Positions 1-6,050 of a stretch of DNA of 6,786 bases are shown here, piece after piece. Both the position numbers and the translations under genes were made by a program. This stretch comes from Eubacteriales Family XIII. Incertae Sedis bacterium. GTDB lineage: Bacteria; Bacillota; Clostridia; Peptostreptococcales; Anaerovoracaceae. The notes below the pieces were generated by a model, which saw only the letters and a list, made by a program, of their open reading frames with translations, made no database searches and was not told where the DNA came from. The first letter of the stretch is position 1. Each line of letters begins with the position of its first letter. Where the stretch lies: the NCBI GenBank assembly GCA_031263875.1, contig JAISEX010000202.1, positions 1-6,786 of the forward strand, given 5' to 3'.

Positions 1-1875
1 CAGACAGACCTTGGCAAAGACGGCGAGGCGGATGTGCCGGAAGGCGAAGAAGGTGTTGACTGGGTGATTCACGAAGCCATATACGATAACGTGGATGATG
101 TCGACTCGCCTATCAATGATGGTAACCACTACTATCAAATCGAACCCATCGCGTGGCAAGTGCTTGAAAACAATAACGGAGAGCTGTTTCTGCTTGCACG
201 TGACTGCCTTGATCGTGAAAATTACAACGAAACTAGAATAGGCATTACCTGGGGTACATGTACGCTCCGCTCATGGCTGAATGGCTACGACGAGTCGTTT
301 AACACAGATAATATCGACTATAGTTCGGAAAATTTCCTCGCTAACGCATTCATAACCGGCGAGCAGGACGCAATCAACACTACGACGAACCAGAATTATA
401 CTAGTTCAAGTGATTATGTGAGCGATGGAACGACAACAGACGACAAGGTATTTTTGCTCTCTGTGCCTGAATCAAAGAGCTATGGATTCAATTTAAGCCT
501 AGCTGTTTATGATTCCGCTCGCAGAGCCAAACCCACGGATTACGCGATAGCAAAAGGAACAAGAATCTCAACAAACGAGACGTATTACGGTAATTCTATG
601 TGGTGGCTCCGCTCTCCCGCTAAAAATACTGAAGCGGCAGACAAAGCTGCGGTAATCAGCAACAACGGTTACGTATCCCAGAATGGGTACGGCGTCAACA
701 ATACGTTCACCTCGGTACGTCCCGCTTTAAAAATAAATTTAACATCTGTAATCTTTGTATCTGAAGACAGCGAAACGTTTATTATCACCAAAATACCGAC
801 GATCACTACAACGTCATTGTCGAACGGCAAAGTCGGAACGGCGTATAGCCAACCGCTTGTTGCGAAGAGCATTACGCCCGTAACGTGGTCGGTCACCGGT
901 AACCTGCCGAACGGCTTGGCACTGGATCCAAGCGTCGGTGTAATCAGCGGTACGCCCACGGTGGCAGGTACATTCACTTTCACGATACAAGCCGATAACG
1001 ACGGGCCGACTCCCGCGACGCAAGCTCTGTCCATTACCATAGCCGCTCTGCCTCCGCCGCCACAATATACCGTGATCATAAATAACGGCACGGGCGGCGG
1101 ATCGTATGTGAAAAATACGACCGTCAGCATTACCGCAAACGCGCCTGAAGACGGTAAAGTGTTCGACACATGGACGACGAGCGACGTAACTCTTGCCGAT
1201 CCCAATAGCTCCACAACGAGCTTCACCATGCCCGATAAAGCGGTAACCGTAACGGCGACGTACAAAGCCGATCCAAAGGATTCGGATGGCGATGGTGTGC
1301 CCGACTATGTTGAGATTGAAGAAGGCACCGATCCAAACGACGCCACGAGCTTTAAAGACACGGACGGCGACGGCGTACCGGATTACGTCGAAGAGCAAGA
1401 TGGAACTGATCCAACCGACAAGAACAGCTTCAAAGACGTGAACGGCGATGGCATACCGGATTATAACGAAGATCCCACACATCCGCAGAACAACCCGCCA
1501 AAGGCAGACGGTTGGGTATATGAGAATGGCGCGTGGAAGTTTTTTATTGACGGCGAAGCGAAAATCGGTTGGCTGTATGATGACGGCGCATGGTATTACA
1601 CCAATAAAGACGGCATTATGCAGACGGGTTGGATTTACGACCATAACACCTGGTACTATCTCGCCGGAAACGGTAAGATGAAAACTGGCTGGGTGAAAGA
1701 CGACGGCAACTGGTATTACCTTTCCGGAAACGGCGCGATGGTCTGGAGCAAATGGTTCCACGACACCGACGGAAGTTGGTACTACCTTTCCGGCAATGGC
1801 AAAATGCTGACGGGGAAGCAGCGCATCGGCGGGAAAGTTTATTCATTCAAGGGAAACGGAGTGTGGGTCGGCTAG
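1..1875 (+). CDS. Modular cell-surface protein with DUF6273, Ig-like, TSP3 and cell-wall-binding repeats (5' end missing)
   Basis: The frame is open to the first base, so the true start and any signal peptide lie upstream; the GTG at 34 is only the first possible in-window start. Counting codons from base 1 (624 residues), the order is: DUF6273 at about 45-247, seen from IAWQVL, TLRSWLNG, WWLRSP (201-206) and VRPALKI; a putative Ig (He_PIG-like) domain at 266-348 (LPNGLALDPSVGVISGTP); a divergent InlB B-repeat/bacterial repeat at 356-423 ending FTMPDKAVTVTATYK; three thrombospondin type-3 repeats at about 424-492 (DGDGVPDYVE, DGDGVPDYVE, NGDGIPDYNE), which in this family bind calcium through the aspartates; and six choline-binding-type wall repeats at 503-624. 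This architecture implies an exported protein held non-covalently on the cell wall, perhaps for adhesion. The ligand is unknown, and no catalytic domain is visible. Stop is TAG at 1873. No close partner gene is visible downstream. Confidence 0.9.
   Translation, partial: QTDLGKDGEADVPEGEEGVDWVIHEAIYDNVDDVDSPINDGNHYYQIEPIAWQVLENNNGELFLLARDCLDRENYNETRIGITWGTCTLRSWLNGYDESFNTDNIDYSSENFLANAFITGEQDAINTTTNQNYTSSSDYVSDGTTTDDKVFLLSVPESKSYGFNLSLAVYDSARRAKPTDYAIAKGTRISTNETYYGNSMWWLRSPAKNTEAADKAAVISNNGYVSQNGYGVNNTFTSVRPALKINLTSVIFVSEDSETFIITKIPTITTTSLSNGKVGTAYSQPLVAKSITPVTWSVTGNLPNGLALDPSVGVISGTPTVAGTFTFTIQADNDGPTPATQALSITIAALPPPPQYTVIINNGTGGGSYVKNTTVSITANAPEDGKVFDTWTTSDVTLADPNSSTTSFTMPDKAVTVTATYKADPKDSDGDGVPDYVEIEEGTDPNDATSFKDTDGDGVPDYVEEQDGTDPTDKNSFKDVNGDGIPDYNEDPTHPQNNPPKADGWVYENGAWKFFIDGEAKIGWLYDDGAWYYTNKDGIMQTGWIYDHNTWYYLAGNGKMKTGWVKDDGNWYYLSGNGAMVWSKWFHDTDGSWYYLSGNGKMLTGKQRIGGKVYSFKGNGVWVG
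1507..1872 (+). repeat. Six tandem cell-wall-binding (choline-binding-type) repeats within the surface protein
   Basis: Repeats of about 20 residues begin GWVYENGAW, GWLYDDGAWYY, GWIYDHNTWYY, GWVKDDGNWYY, KWFHDTDGSWYY and a degenerate last unit (GKQRIGGKVYSF). Each carries the Gly-Trp, Trp-Tyr-Tyr and NG-x-M pattern typical of CW_binding_1 units. Repeats four and five are also very similar at DNA level (near 1712 and 1778), which suggests recent duplication. In known proteins such units bind choline on teichoic acids or glucans; the ligand here cannot be read from the sequence. Confidence 0.88.
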
Positions 1876-1909
1876 ACCGGGCAAGCTAAATTACATACTC
1901 ATTTAAAAA

Positions 1910-1933
1910 GGGTCGCATGGAAACGTGCGGCCC
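1910..1933 (-). terminator. GNRA-capped hairpin followed by a T-run on the minus strand
   Basis: Arms 1910-1919 (GGGTCGCATG) and 1924-1933 (CGTGCGGCCC) pair over 10 positions, including two G-U pairs, around a GAAA tetraloop. On the minus strand the stem is followed by TTTTT (complement of 1905-1909), the form of an intrinsic terminator for leftward transcription. On the plus strand the stem is followed by CTCCCCGTTC, so termination of the surface-protein transcript would be weak or depend on the structure alone. No leftward gene is recognised to its right. Confidence 0.45.
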
Positions 1934-1982
1934 CTCCCCGTTCTCGCAATCAATAAAAATGTTTCATAATAGTTCGGGAGGG

Positions 1983-1994
1983 TTTTTGCAAAAA
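1983..1994. repeat. 12-bp perfect palindrome just upstream of the KilA-N promoter
   Basis: TTTTTGCAAAAA is a perfect palindrome ending four bases before the -35 box. It may be an AT-rich UP-like element or an operator. The preceding CGGGAGGG (1975-1982) can also pair with CCCTCCCCG (1932-1940) across a 34-base loop and is followed by the five Ts, giving a weak alternative plus-strand terminator. The function is not determined. Confidence 0.3.
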
Positions 1995-1998
1995 TCAC

Positions 1999-2028
1999 TT
2001 GAACGTGCGTTCGCGAACAAGGTATAAT
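1999..2028 (+). promoter_or_regulatory. Sigma-A-type promoter of the KilA-N gene
   Basis: The -35 box is TTGAAC (1999-2004) and the -10 box is a consensus TATAAT (2023-2028), with an 18-bp spacer. Initiation near 2035 would give a leader of about 24 bases before the GGAGGG ribosome binding site at 2049-2054. Because the promoter lies inside the TTG-initiated extension that begins at 1999, that longer start can be discarded. Confidence 0.75.
2001..2012. promoter_or_regulatory. Candidate LexA (SOS) operator overlapping the -35 box
   Basis: GAACGTGCGTTC matches the core GAAC-N4-GTTC of the Gram-positive LexA/DinR box (consensus CGAACRNRYGTTYC) at all specified core positions; only the two outermost flanking bases differ (T at 2000, G at 2013). 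It covers the end of the -35 box and the start of the spacer, where LexA would block RNA polymerase. A second perfect palindrome, GTTCGCGAAC (2009-2018), overlaps its right half. Regulation by LexA is inferred; the motif match is seen. Confidence 0.65.
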
Positions 2029-2652
2029 GTTTATACAAACAAGAGTATGGAGGGCGAGATGGCAAAGGCGAAGAACAATCAAAGTATCAATGTTAAAGGT
2101 ACGGAAATCGCGCTGTATCGGGCGAATGCCGATGACTACATATCGCTGACGGATATGGCGAAGCATAAAAACGCGGAAATCCCTGCGACCGTTATATCGC
2201 ACTGGATGAGCACCAATTTCTCCATAAATTACATGGGACTGTGGGAGCGAATGAACAATTCCGGTTTTAACGTCACGGGATTCCGTGAGGTTAAAATGCT
2301 CAGCACTGAGCCGGGTTTTGCGCTTTCGCCTAAACAATGGATCGCGATGACTAACGCGACCGGCATCACTTCAAAAGCGGGGCGGTATGGCGGCGGCACG
2401 TTTGCCCATCGTAATATTGCCTTTGAGTTTGCCTCGTGGCTCAGTCCGGAGTTCAAATATTATCTTATCAGCGAATTTGAACGTATGAAATCCGCAGAGG
2501 TTTCCCGCCAATCATTGGAGTGGAACCTGCAGCGAACGATAAGCAAGATAAATTACCGCATCCACACCGACGCTATCAAAGAGCATATTATCCCGCCGGT
2601 AATTACGAAAGAGCAGGCCAAAATGATTTATGCGTCAGAGGCGGATATGCTA

Positions 2653-2671
2653 TTACCTCGGCAGCTCATAG
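2653..2671. repeat. Left terminal inverted repeat of the MITE
   Basis: TTACCTCGGCAGCTCATAG. It matches the reverse complement of 2791-2809 (TTACCCCGGCAACTCATAG) at 17 of 19 positions. Including the flanking TA, 19 of 21 positions match. Confidence 0.88.
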
Positions 2672-2790
2672 TCGAAACAAAGCGGCGAAGATTTTCGTCA
2701 GTATGCGAGGCGGCAGAACCGCGCATACCGGTCGTATGTAAGGATTCTGCCAACAAAGCAGACTGGCGAAAAGATCGGCTCGACTTCCTG

Positions 2791-2809
2791 CTATGAGTTG
2801 CCGGGGTAA
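2791..2809. repeat. Right terminal inverted repeat of the MITE
   Basis: CTATGAGTTGCCGGGGTAA. This arm supplies the in-frame TGA (2794-2796) that truncates the KilA-N protein. It is followed by the second TA copy at 2810-2811. Confidence 0.88.
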
Positions 2810-3125
2810 TAAGTGTAGCACTGTTTGGGAAAACCGCCGCCGAGTGGCGCAGCGCACATCCAGCCGTCAAAAGCAATATTCGTGATGAGGCGACGCTGGA
2901 ACAACTTATCGTCTTATCCAATATGGAGAGTATAAACGCGCTTCTGATAAAACAGGATTTGGCGCAGTCCGAACGGCTGGTTCAGCTCAATCAGGTGGCC
3001 ATTGCGCAGATGATGTCGTTATTGAAGAATACCCAGATAAGGCAGTTGGGTGATAGCGGGGGAGGTGGTTTATAAGATTGTAAATACGTACGCAATGACG
3101 ATGGGATTATAGACCGGGTTATAGG

Positions 3126-3155
3126 CTGACGGACGTGTTTCAGATCGTCGGTCAG
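3126..3155. other. Hairpin between the KilA-N pseudogene and guaB
   Basis: CTGACGGACG (3126-3135) pairs with CGTCGGTCAG (3146-3155) over ten positions with one G-G mismatch and a 10-base loop. No T-run follows on the plus strand, so it is not a classic intrinsic terminator. The rest of 3076-3260 has no convincing gene: only a 46-codon open stretch without a supported start is visible, and no known RNA motif is seen. Confidence 0.35.
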
Positions 3156-3269
3156 GTTCGCGGGTGACGAACGGCAGCGCGGGGATCCATGGACGCATTC
3201 GCTTTGCCCGTTGGCCGAATGACGAGCTGCTCGCCGCGGAAAGACTCGCCGGAACCTGCCCGTGAGCTA

Positions 3270-3318
3270 TGGTATAATAATTATAAATATCCTATTTTAC
3301 GTGCGTATCATTCGGAGG
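3270..3318 (+). promoter_or_regulatory. Extended -10 promoter and ribosome binding site of guaB
   Basis: TGGTATAAT (3270-3278) is an extended -10 element (TGn plus consensus TATAAT). No good -35 box is visible 17 bp upstream (around 3250, GGAACC), as is common for extended -10 promoters. Transcription from about 3285 would give a leader of roughly 40 bases, too short for a purine riboswitch. GGAGG at 3314-3318, six bases before ATG 3325, sets the start. Confidence 0.65.
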
Positions 3319-3324
3319 TTATTC

Positions 3325-4830
3325 ATGGCGTACTACTTTGACGAACCATCAAGAACATTTAATGAATATTTGCTTGTCCCCGGCTATTCCTCGAAGGAAT
3401 GCACGCAGGACAGTGTGGATTTGGCGACGCCGCTCGTCAAGTATAAGGTAGGCGAGGCGCCGGCGGTGAGGATGAATGTGCCGATGGTTTCGGCCATTAT
3501 GCAGGCGGTTTCGGACGACCGCATGGCGGTGGCGCTTGCGAAGGAAGGCGGCGTTTCCTTTATATACGGCTCGCAGAGCGTCGAAAATCAGGCGGCGATG
3601 GTGAAGCGCGTCAAGGCGCACAAGGCGGGTTTTGTGCGTTCCGACAGCAATATCCGGCCGGATCAGACGCTCGCGGATATTATCGCGTTGAAGGAAAAGA
3701 GCGGGCACAGCACGATTGCGGTCACGGATGACGGCACGGCAGGGGGCAAGATCCTCGGCATCGTGACGAGCCGCGATTACCGGGTAAGCCGCACGCCGCT
3801 CGATATGAAAGTCAGCGAGTTTATGACGCCGTTTGAAAAGCTCGTCTACGCGGAGGATGGCGTGAGGCTGTCTGAGGCGAACGATATCCTGTGGGATCAC
3901 AAGCTGAACGCGCTCCCGATCATCGATAAGCAGCAGCGCTTGACGCATTTCGTGTTCCGCAAGGATTATGACAGCCACAAGGAAAATCCAAACGAATTGC
4001 TTGACCGGCAAAAGCGTTACATCGTCGGGGCCGGCATCAATACGCATGATTATCGGGAACGCGTGCCGGCGCTTGTCGAGGCGGGCGCGGACGTGCTCTG
4101 CATCGATTCGAGCGAGGGTTTTACGGAGTGGCAGAAGGATACGCTGGCGTGGGTCCGGGCCGAGTACGGTGATACGGTGAAGATCGGCGCGGGAAATGTG
4201 GTCGATAAGGACGGCTTTGATTTTCTCGCCGACGCGGGAGCGGATTTCGTGAAAATCGGCATCGGCGGCGGCTCGATCTGCATTACGCGTGAGCAGAAGG
4301 GCATTGGACGCGGCCAGGCGTCGGCGGTGCGGGACGTCGCCGCGGCGCGCGCCGATTATGCGCGCAAAACGGGTTACTATATCCCGATCTGCAGCGACGG
4401 CGGCATTGTATACGATTATCATATGACGGTCGCGCTCGCGATGGGCGCGGATTTCATGATGCTCGGCAGGTATTTCGCGCGTTTCGACGAGAGCCCGTCC
4501 GCGCGCCTGAATATCAACGGGACGTATGTCAAGGAATACTGGGGCGAGGGCAGCAACCGCGCCCGCAATTGGCAGCGCTACGATATGGGCGGCGAGAGCA
4601 AGCTGAAGTTCGAGGAAGGCGTGGATTCCTATGTTCCGTACGCCGGCAGCCTGAAGGAGAATGTCGGGCAGACGCTCGCGAAAATCAAGGCGACGATGTG
4701 CAGTTGCGGCGTGACGAGCATTCCCGACCTACAGAACAACACGAAACTGACGCTCGTCAGCGCGACTTCCATCGTCGAGGGCGGCGCGCACGACGTTATT
4801 TTGAAAGAACCGGGCGGCGGGGTGAAGTAG
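3325..4830 (+). CDS. guaB: Inosine-5'-monophosphate dehydrogenase, Tritrichomonas-type
   Basis: The enzyme oxidises IMP to XMP with NAD+ in the cytoplasm, the first committed step of GMP synthesis. The product is 501 residues, a full-length IMPDH. The order is an N-terminal barrel part ([37 protein letters not shown]), a CBS pair at about 105-220 (TIAVTDDG with GIVTSRDY, then FMTPFEKLV with LNALPIID), and the catalytic barrel. D261 lies in CIDSSEG, C319 in [19 protein letters not shown]358 in [13 protein letters not shown]418-Y419 in [10 protein letters not shown] and E431 in [13 protein letters not shown]. These positions coincide with the residue numbers I recall for the Tritrichomonas foetus enzyme, as do the C-terminal MCSCG and [11 protein letters not shown] segments. 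The usual bacterial loop (GPGSICTTR) is absent. The start is ATG 3325, because the upstream extension from 3262 would cross the promoter. Stop is TAG. guaA follows three genes later. The family is certain; the subtype rests on remembered alignment. Confidence 0.96.
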   Translation: MAYYFDEPSRTFNEYLLVPGYSSKECTQDSVDLATPLVKYKVGEAPAVRMNVPMVSAIMQAVSDDRMAVALAKEGGVSFIYGSQSVENQAAMVKRVKAHKAGFVRSDSNIRPDQTLADIIALKEKSGHSTIAVTDDGTAGGKILGIVTSRDYRVSRTPLDMKVSEFMTPFEKLVYAEDGVRLSEANDILWDHKLNALPIIDKQQRLTHFVFRKDYDSHKENPNELLDRQKRYIVGAGINTHDYRERVPALVEAGADVLCIDSSEGFTEWQKDTLAWVRAEYGDTVKIGAGNVVDKDGFDFLADAGADFVKIGIGGGSICITREQKGIGRGQASAVRDVAAARADYARKTGYYIPICSDGGIVYDYHMTVALAMGADFMMLGRYFARFDESPSARLNINGTYVKEYWGEGSNRARNWQRYDMGGESKLKFEEGVDSYVPYAGSLKENVGQTLAKIKATMCSCGVTSIPDLQNNTKLTLVSATSIVEGGAHDVILKEPGGGVK

Positions 4831-5197
4831 GGTGACTGTGAATGCCCGGAGTCATCAGGATTTGACTGCGATGGCGTTTGGTTTGGGCGCATGGGGCTGC
4901 CTTAAGCGGTTGGAGAAATGGTGTGCTTGGGTTTTGAGTGATAGGAAATAATGGTATTTCGCATTAAAATAAGCCAGCCCCACCGGGCTATCCGCTGCAA
5001 TTCCTCGGCCGCTTGTTTTACGTAATTGAGGAACAGAGTAAAGCAAAGCGGCGAGATAATCGTAGAGAATAAAATTCCGCGGCGGCCTGCGGGATTTCCG
5101 CTGCTATCCCGTGCGCGTCGCCGTCGCTGTGCTCCGGCTCCCTGTGCGGGCACGGTGTATGGCGTGAGTGAAAGTTTTGATAAGGAAGTGAAATAAT
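4831..5197. other. 367-bp intergenic region without a recognisable gene
   Basis: No coding sequence with a supported start and family resemblance is seen on either strand. A minus-strand open stretch from 5210 to 4902 would start inside the nitroreductase gene and looks like chance. Immediately after guaB, TGACT (4833-4837) can pair with AGTCA (4850-4854), but no T-run follows, so it is a poor terminator. A strong 17-bp foldback lies at 5004-5055. CGGGAT (5093-5098) and ATCCCG (5105-5110) form another short inverted repeat. No clear promoter was found for the downstream cluster; the best -35-like hexamers lack a well-spaced -10. Confidence 0.5.
5004..5055. repeat. Foldback (17-bp hairpin) in the guaB-nitroreductase intergenic region
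   Basis: CTCGGCCGCTTGTTTTAC (5004-5021) pairs with GTAAAGCAAAGCGGCGAG (5038-5055) over 17 pairs, with one G-U and a single-base bulge on each arm, around a 16-base loop. Neither strand has a T-run beside it, so it is not an intrinsic terminator. It could be part of a dispersed intergenic repeat or decayed MITE, or an RNA structure in the leader of the downstream cluster. The pairing is seen; the role is unknown. Confidence 0.5.
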
Positions 5198-5833
5198 ATG
5201 CCGGTAACAATTACAATGCTAATATGCGCGGTGATTCTCGTCGCCGTTATCGTTTTTCTCGTGTGGTTTGTAAAGCGCATGAACAAGATACAAAGAACGG
5301 TGTCGAACATGGATAGAGAAGCGATAGACGCGTTGCTGACAAGGCGAAGCGTGCGCAAATATAAGCCCGAACAGGTGTCAAGGGAAACGCTTGACAGGCT
5401 GCTCGAGATAGCGACCTACGCGCCGAACGGCAAGGGATTACAGACGCCGCTGATCGCCGTGGTTCAGGATAAGGAAACAACCGACAGGCTCCGCCGCATG
5501 AACGCGGAGATTTGGGGAAAGGGCGATATCGATCCCTATTATGGAGCCCCGACGATAATCGTGGTGTTTGCGCCGACGGACGGCTCGTCCTATGTGGAGG
5601 ACGGGTCGAGCGTGCTGACCTATCTGACGATCGCCGCGCACGTTCTCGGACTCGGCTCCTGCTGGGTCAACCGCGAGCTGCAGATGTTTGAAACAGGGGA
5701 AGGCAAGGCGATGAAAAAGGCGTGGGGAATCCCCGAAAAATTTGTCGGTATCGGCGGCGTGGCCGTGGGGTACGTTGATGGCGAACTGCCGAAACCCGCT
5801 CCGCGCAAGCCGGACTATGTGAAGTGGGTGTAG
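5198..5833 (+). CDS. Nitroreductase-family flavoprotein with an N-terminal membrane anchor
   Basis: The protein has 211 residues. Residues 4-26 (ITMLICAVILVAVIVFLVWF) form one hydrophobic helix followed by basic KRMNK, suggesting an N-in or signal-anchor membrane segment. From M38 the sequence is an ordinary nitroreductase-like domain: LLTRRSVRKYKPEQVSRETL (phosphate-binding Arg pair of the FMN site), LEIATYAPNGKGLQTPLIAVV, DPYYGAPTIIVVF, LTIAAHVLGLGSCWVN, and C-terminal IGGVAVGYVDGELP with PRKPDYV. Family members bind FMN and reduce substrates with NAD(P)H; the substrate here is unknown. ATG 5198 is chosen because AAGGAAG sits nine bases upstream, whereas M38 (5309), the usual family start, has no good ribosome binding site. 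The gene ends four bases before the DUF4177 gene and so leads a cluster with guaA. Positions 5752-5792 recur exactly at the window end. Confidence 0.88.
   Translation: MPVTITMLICAVILVAVIVFLVWFVKRMNKIQRTVSNMDREAIDALLTRRSVRKYKPEQVSRETLDRLLEIATYAPNGKGLQTPLIAVVQDKETTDRLRRMNAEIWGKGDIDPYYGAPTIIVVFAPTDGSSYVEDGSSVLTYLTIAAHVLGLGSCWVNRELQMFETGEGKAMKKAWGIPEKFVGIGGVAVGYVDGELPKPAPRKPDYVKWV
5752..5792 (+). repeat. Copy 1 of a 41-bp exact direct repeat (inside the nitroreductase gene)
   Basis: This stretch encodes GGVAVGYVDGELP in the nitroreductase frame and fits that family, so it is the authentic copy. The identical 41 bases reappear at 6746-6786. Confidence 0.95.
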
Positions 5834-5837
5834 GATT

Positions 5838-6050
5838 ATGAAACGGTACGAATACCGCACGATACAATATAAGGTCAAAGGAAATTTATCTCCGAAAATC
5901 GAGGAAGATGTTATAACGGCGCTTCTGAACGAAAACGCGCAGGAGGGCTGGGAATTATATAATACGGTTCCGATATGCGAAAATTACGGGAGAACGGTAT
6001 GTTTGCAGTTTATATTGAGGCGGGAAATGAAGCAGAAAGCGGAGGCATAG
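5838..6050 (+). CDS. DUF4177-type small protein
   Basis: The 70-residue protein begins MKRYEYRTIQYKV, has a central ALLNENAQEGWELYNTVPI and ends CLQFILRREMKQKAEA. The opening K-YEY-T strand, the (N/G)xxxxEGWEL motif and the final strand with FILRR match the small DUF4177 family, whose function is unknown. It is probably cytoplasmic; no signal or membrane segment is seen. ATG 5838 lies four bases after the nitroreductase stop, with only a weak TAGGA nearby, so translation is probably coupled to the upstream gene. Its own 3' end contains the GGAGG that serves guaA. The family call rests on the motif pattern alone. Confidence 0.8.
   Translation: MKRYEYRTIQYKVKGNLSPKIEEDVITALLNENAQEGWELYNTVPICENYGRTVCLQFILRREMKQKAEA
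6041..6045 (+). promoter_or_regulatory. Ribosome binding site that fixes the GTG start of guaA
   Basis: GGAGG within the last codons of the DUF4177 gene is five bases from GTG 6051, which directly follows the TAG at 6048-6050. Abutting stop and start suggest translational coupling. No ATG lies in a suitable position for a GuaA N terminus. Confidence 0.8.

Larger units (their letters stand above)
2653..2809. mobile_element. 157-bp MITE (foldback element) inserted in the KilA-N gene
   Basis: The ends are 19-bp imperfect inverted repeats matching at 17 positions, with a TA dinucleotide on each side (2651-2652 and 2810-2811) forming the target duplication. Removing one TA plus the element joins ADML to SVALFG in frame, which confirms the boundaries. 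The interior is also palindromic: 2690-2706 pairs with 2758-2776, GGCAGAA (2712-2718) with TTCTGCC (2745-2751), and CATAC (2724-2728) with GTATG (2734-2738), so nearly the whole element can fold on itself. It encodes no transposase. TA duplication is typical of IS630/Tc1-mariner transposases, which would have to act in trans; that family assignment is inferred. Element plus TA is 159 bp, a multiple of three, so the host frame is kept apart from one TGA contributed by the right repeat. Confidence 0.88.
2059..3075 (+). pseudogene. KilA-N domain protein gene, interrupted by a MITE
   Basis: The start ATG at 2059 has GGAGGG four bases upstream. Residues 1-198 form the N-terminal two thirds of a KilA-N domain protein, with YISLTDMAKHKN, VISHWMSTNFSINYMGLWE, SPKQWIAMTNATGI, GRYGGGTFAHRNIAFEFASWLSPEF and a helical KINYRIHTDAIKEHII segment. 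KilA-N is a DNA-binding fold common in phage and prophage antirepressor-like proteins and also in stand-alone bacterial genes. After ASEADML the frame enters an inserted element and stops at TGA 2794, giving a 245-residue product whose last 47 residues are element-encoded. The lost part continues in the same frame from 2812 (SVALFGKTAAEWR, then IRDEATLEQLIVLSNMES and ERLVQLNQVAIAQMMSLLKN) to TAA at 3073. Precise excision would restore 285 residues. The remaining sequence has no other lesion, so the insertion looks recent. The truncated form might still bind DNA; whether it works is unknown. Confidence 0.88.

Noticed and set aside
814..1761. 315-codon open frame on the minus strand opposite the surface protein gene
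   Set aside because: It lies wholly antisense to well-recognised Ig, TSP3 and wall-binding repeats, and its translation resembles no family; it is a by-product of the repeat codon pattern.
1999..2058. 20-codon N-terminal extension of the KilA-N protein from TTG 1999
   Set aside because: It overlaps the promoter -35 and -10 boxes; ATG 2059 has a properly spaced GGAGGG and matches the expected protein start.
1903..2337. 144-codon minus-strand frame ending near the 1910-1933 hairpin
   Set aside because: It ends beside a minus-strand terminator-like hairpin, which is tempting, but it is antisense to the KilA-N domain, has no family resemblance and no visible ribosome binding site.
2794..2796. 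UGA recoding or readthrough in the KilA-N gene
   Set aside because: The TGA lies within a MITE terminal repeat, other genes contain no in-frame TGA, and no selenocysteine context is seen; insertion mutation explains it.
3076..3324. Purine riboswitch upstream of guaB
   Set aside because: The promoter at 3270-3278 leaves only about 40 leader bases, and the conserved purine-aptamer core is not visible.
3349..4422. 357-codon open frame on the minus strand opposite guaB
   Set aside because: It is antisense to a certain IMP dehydrogenase in GC-rich sequence; the arginine/histidine/alanine-rich translation is typical of shadow frames.
4902..5210. 102-codon minus-strand frame across the guaB-nitroreductase gap
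   Set aside because: It starts inside the nitroreductase gene, is composed of low-complexity Arg/Ala/Gly stretches and shows no family motif.
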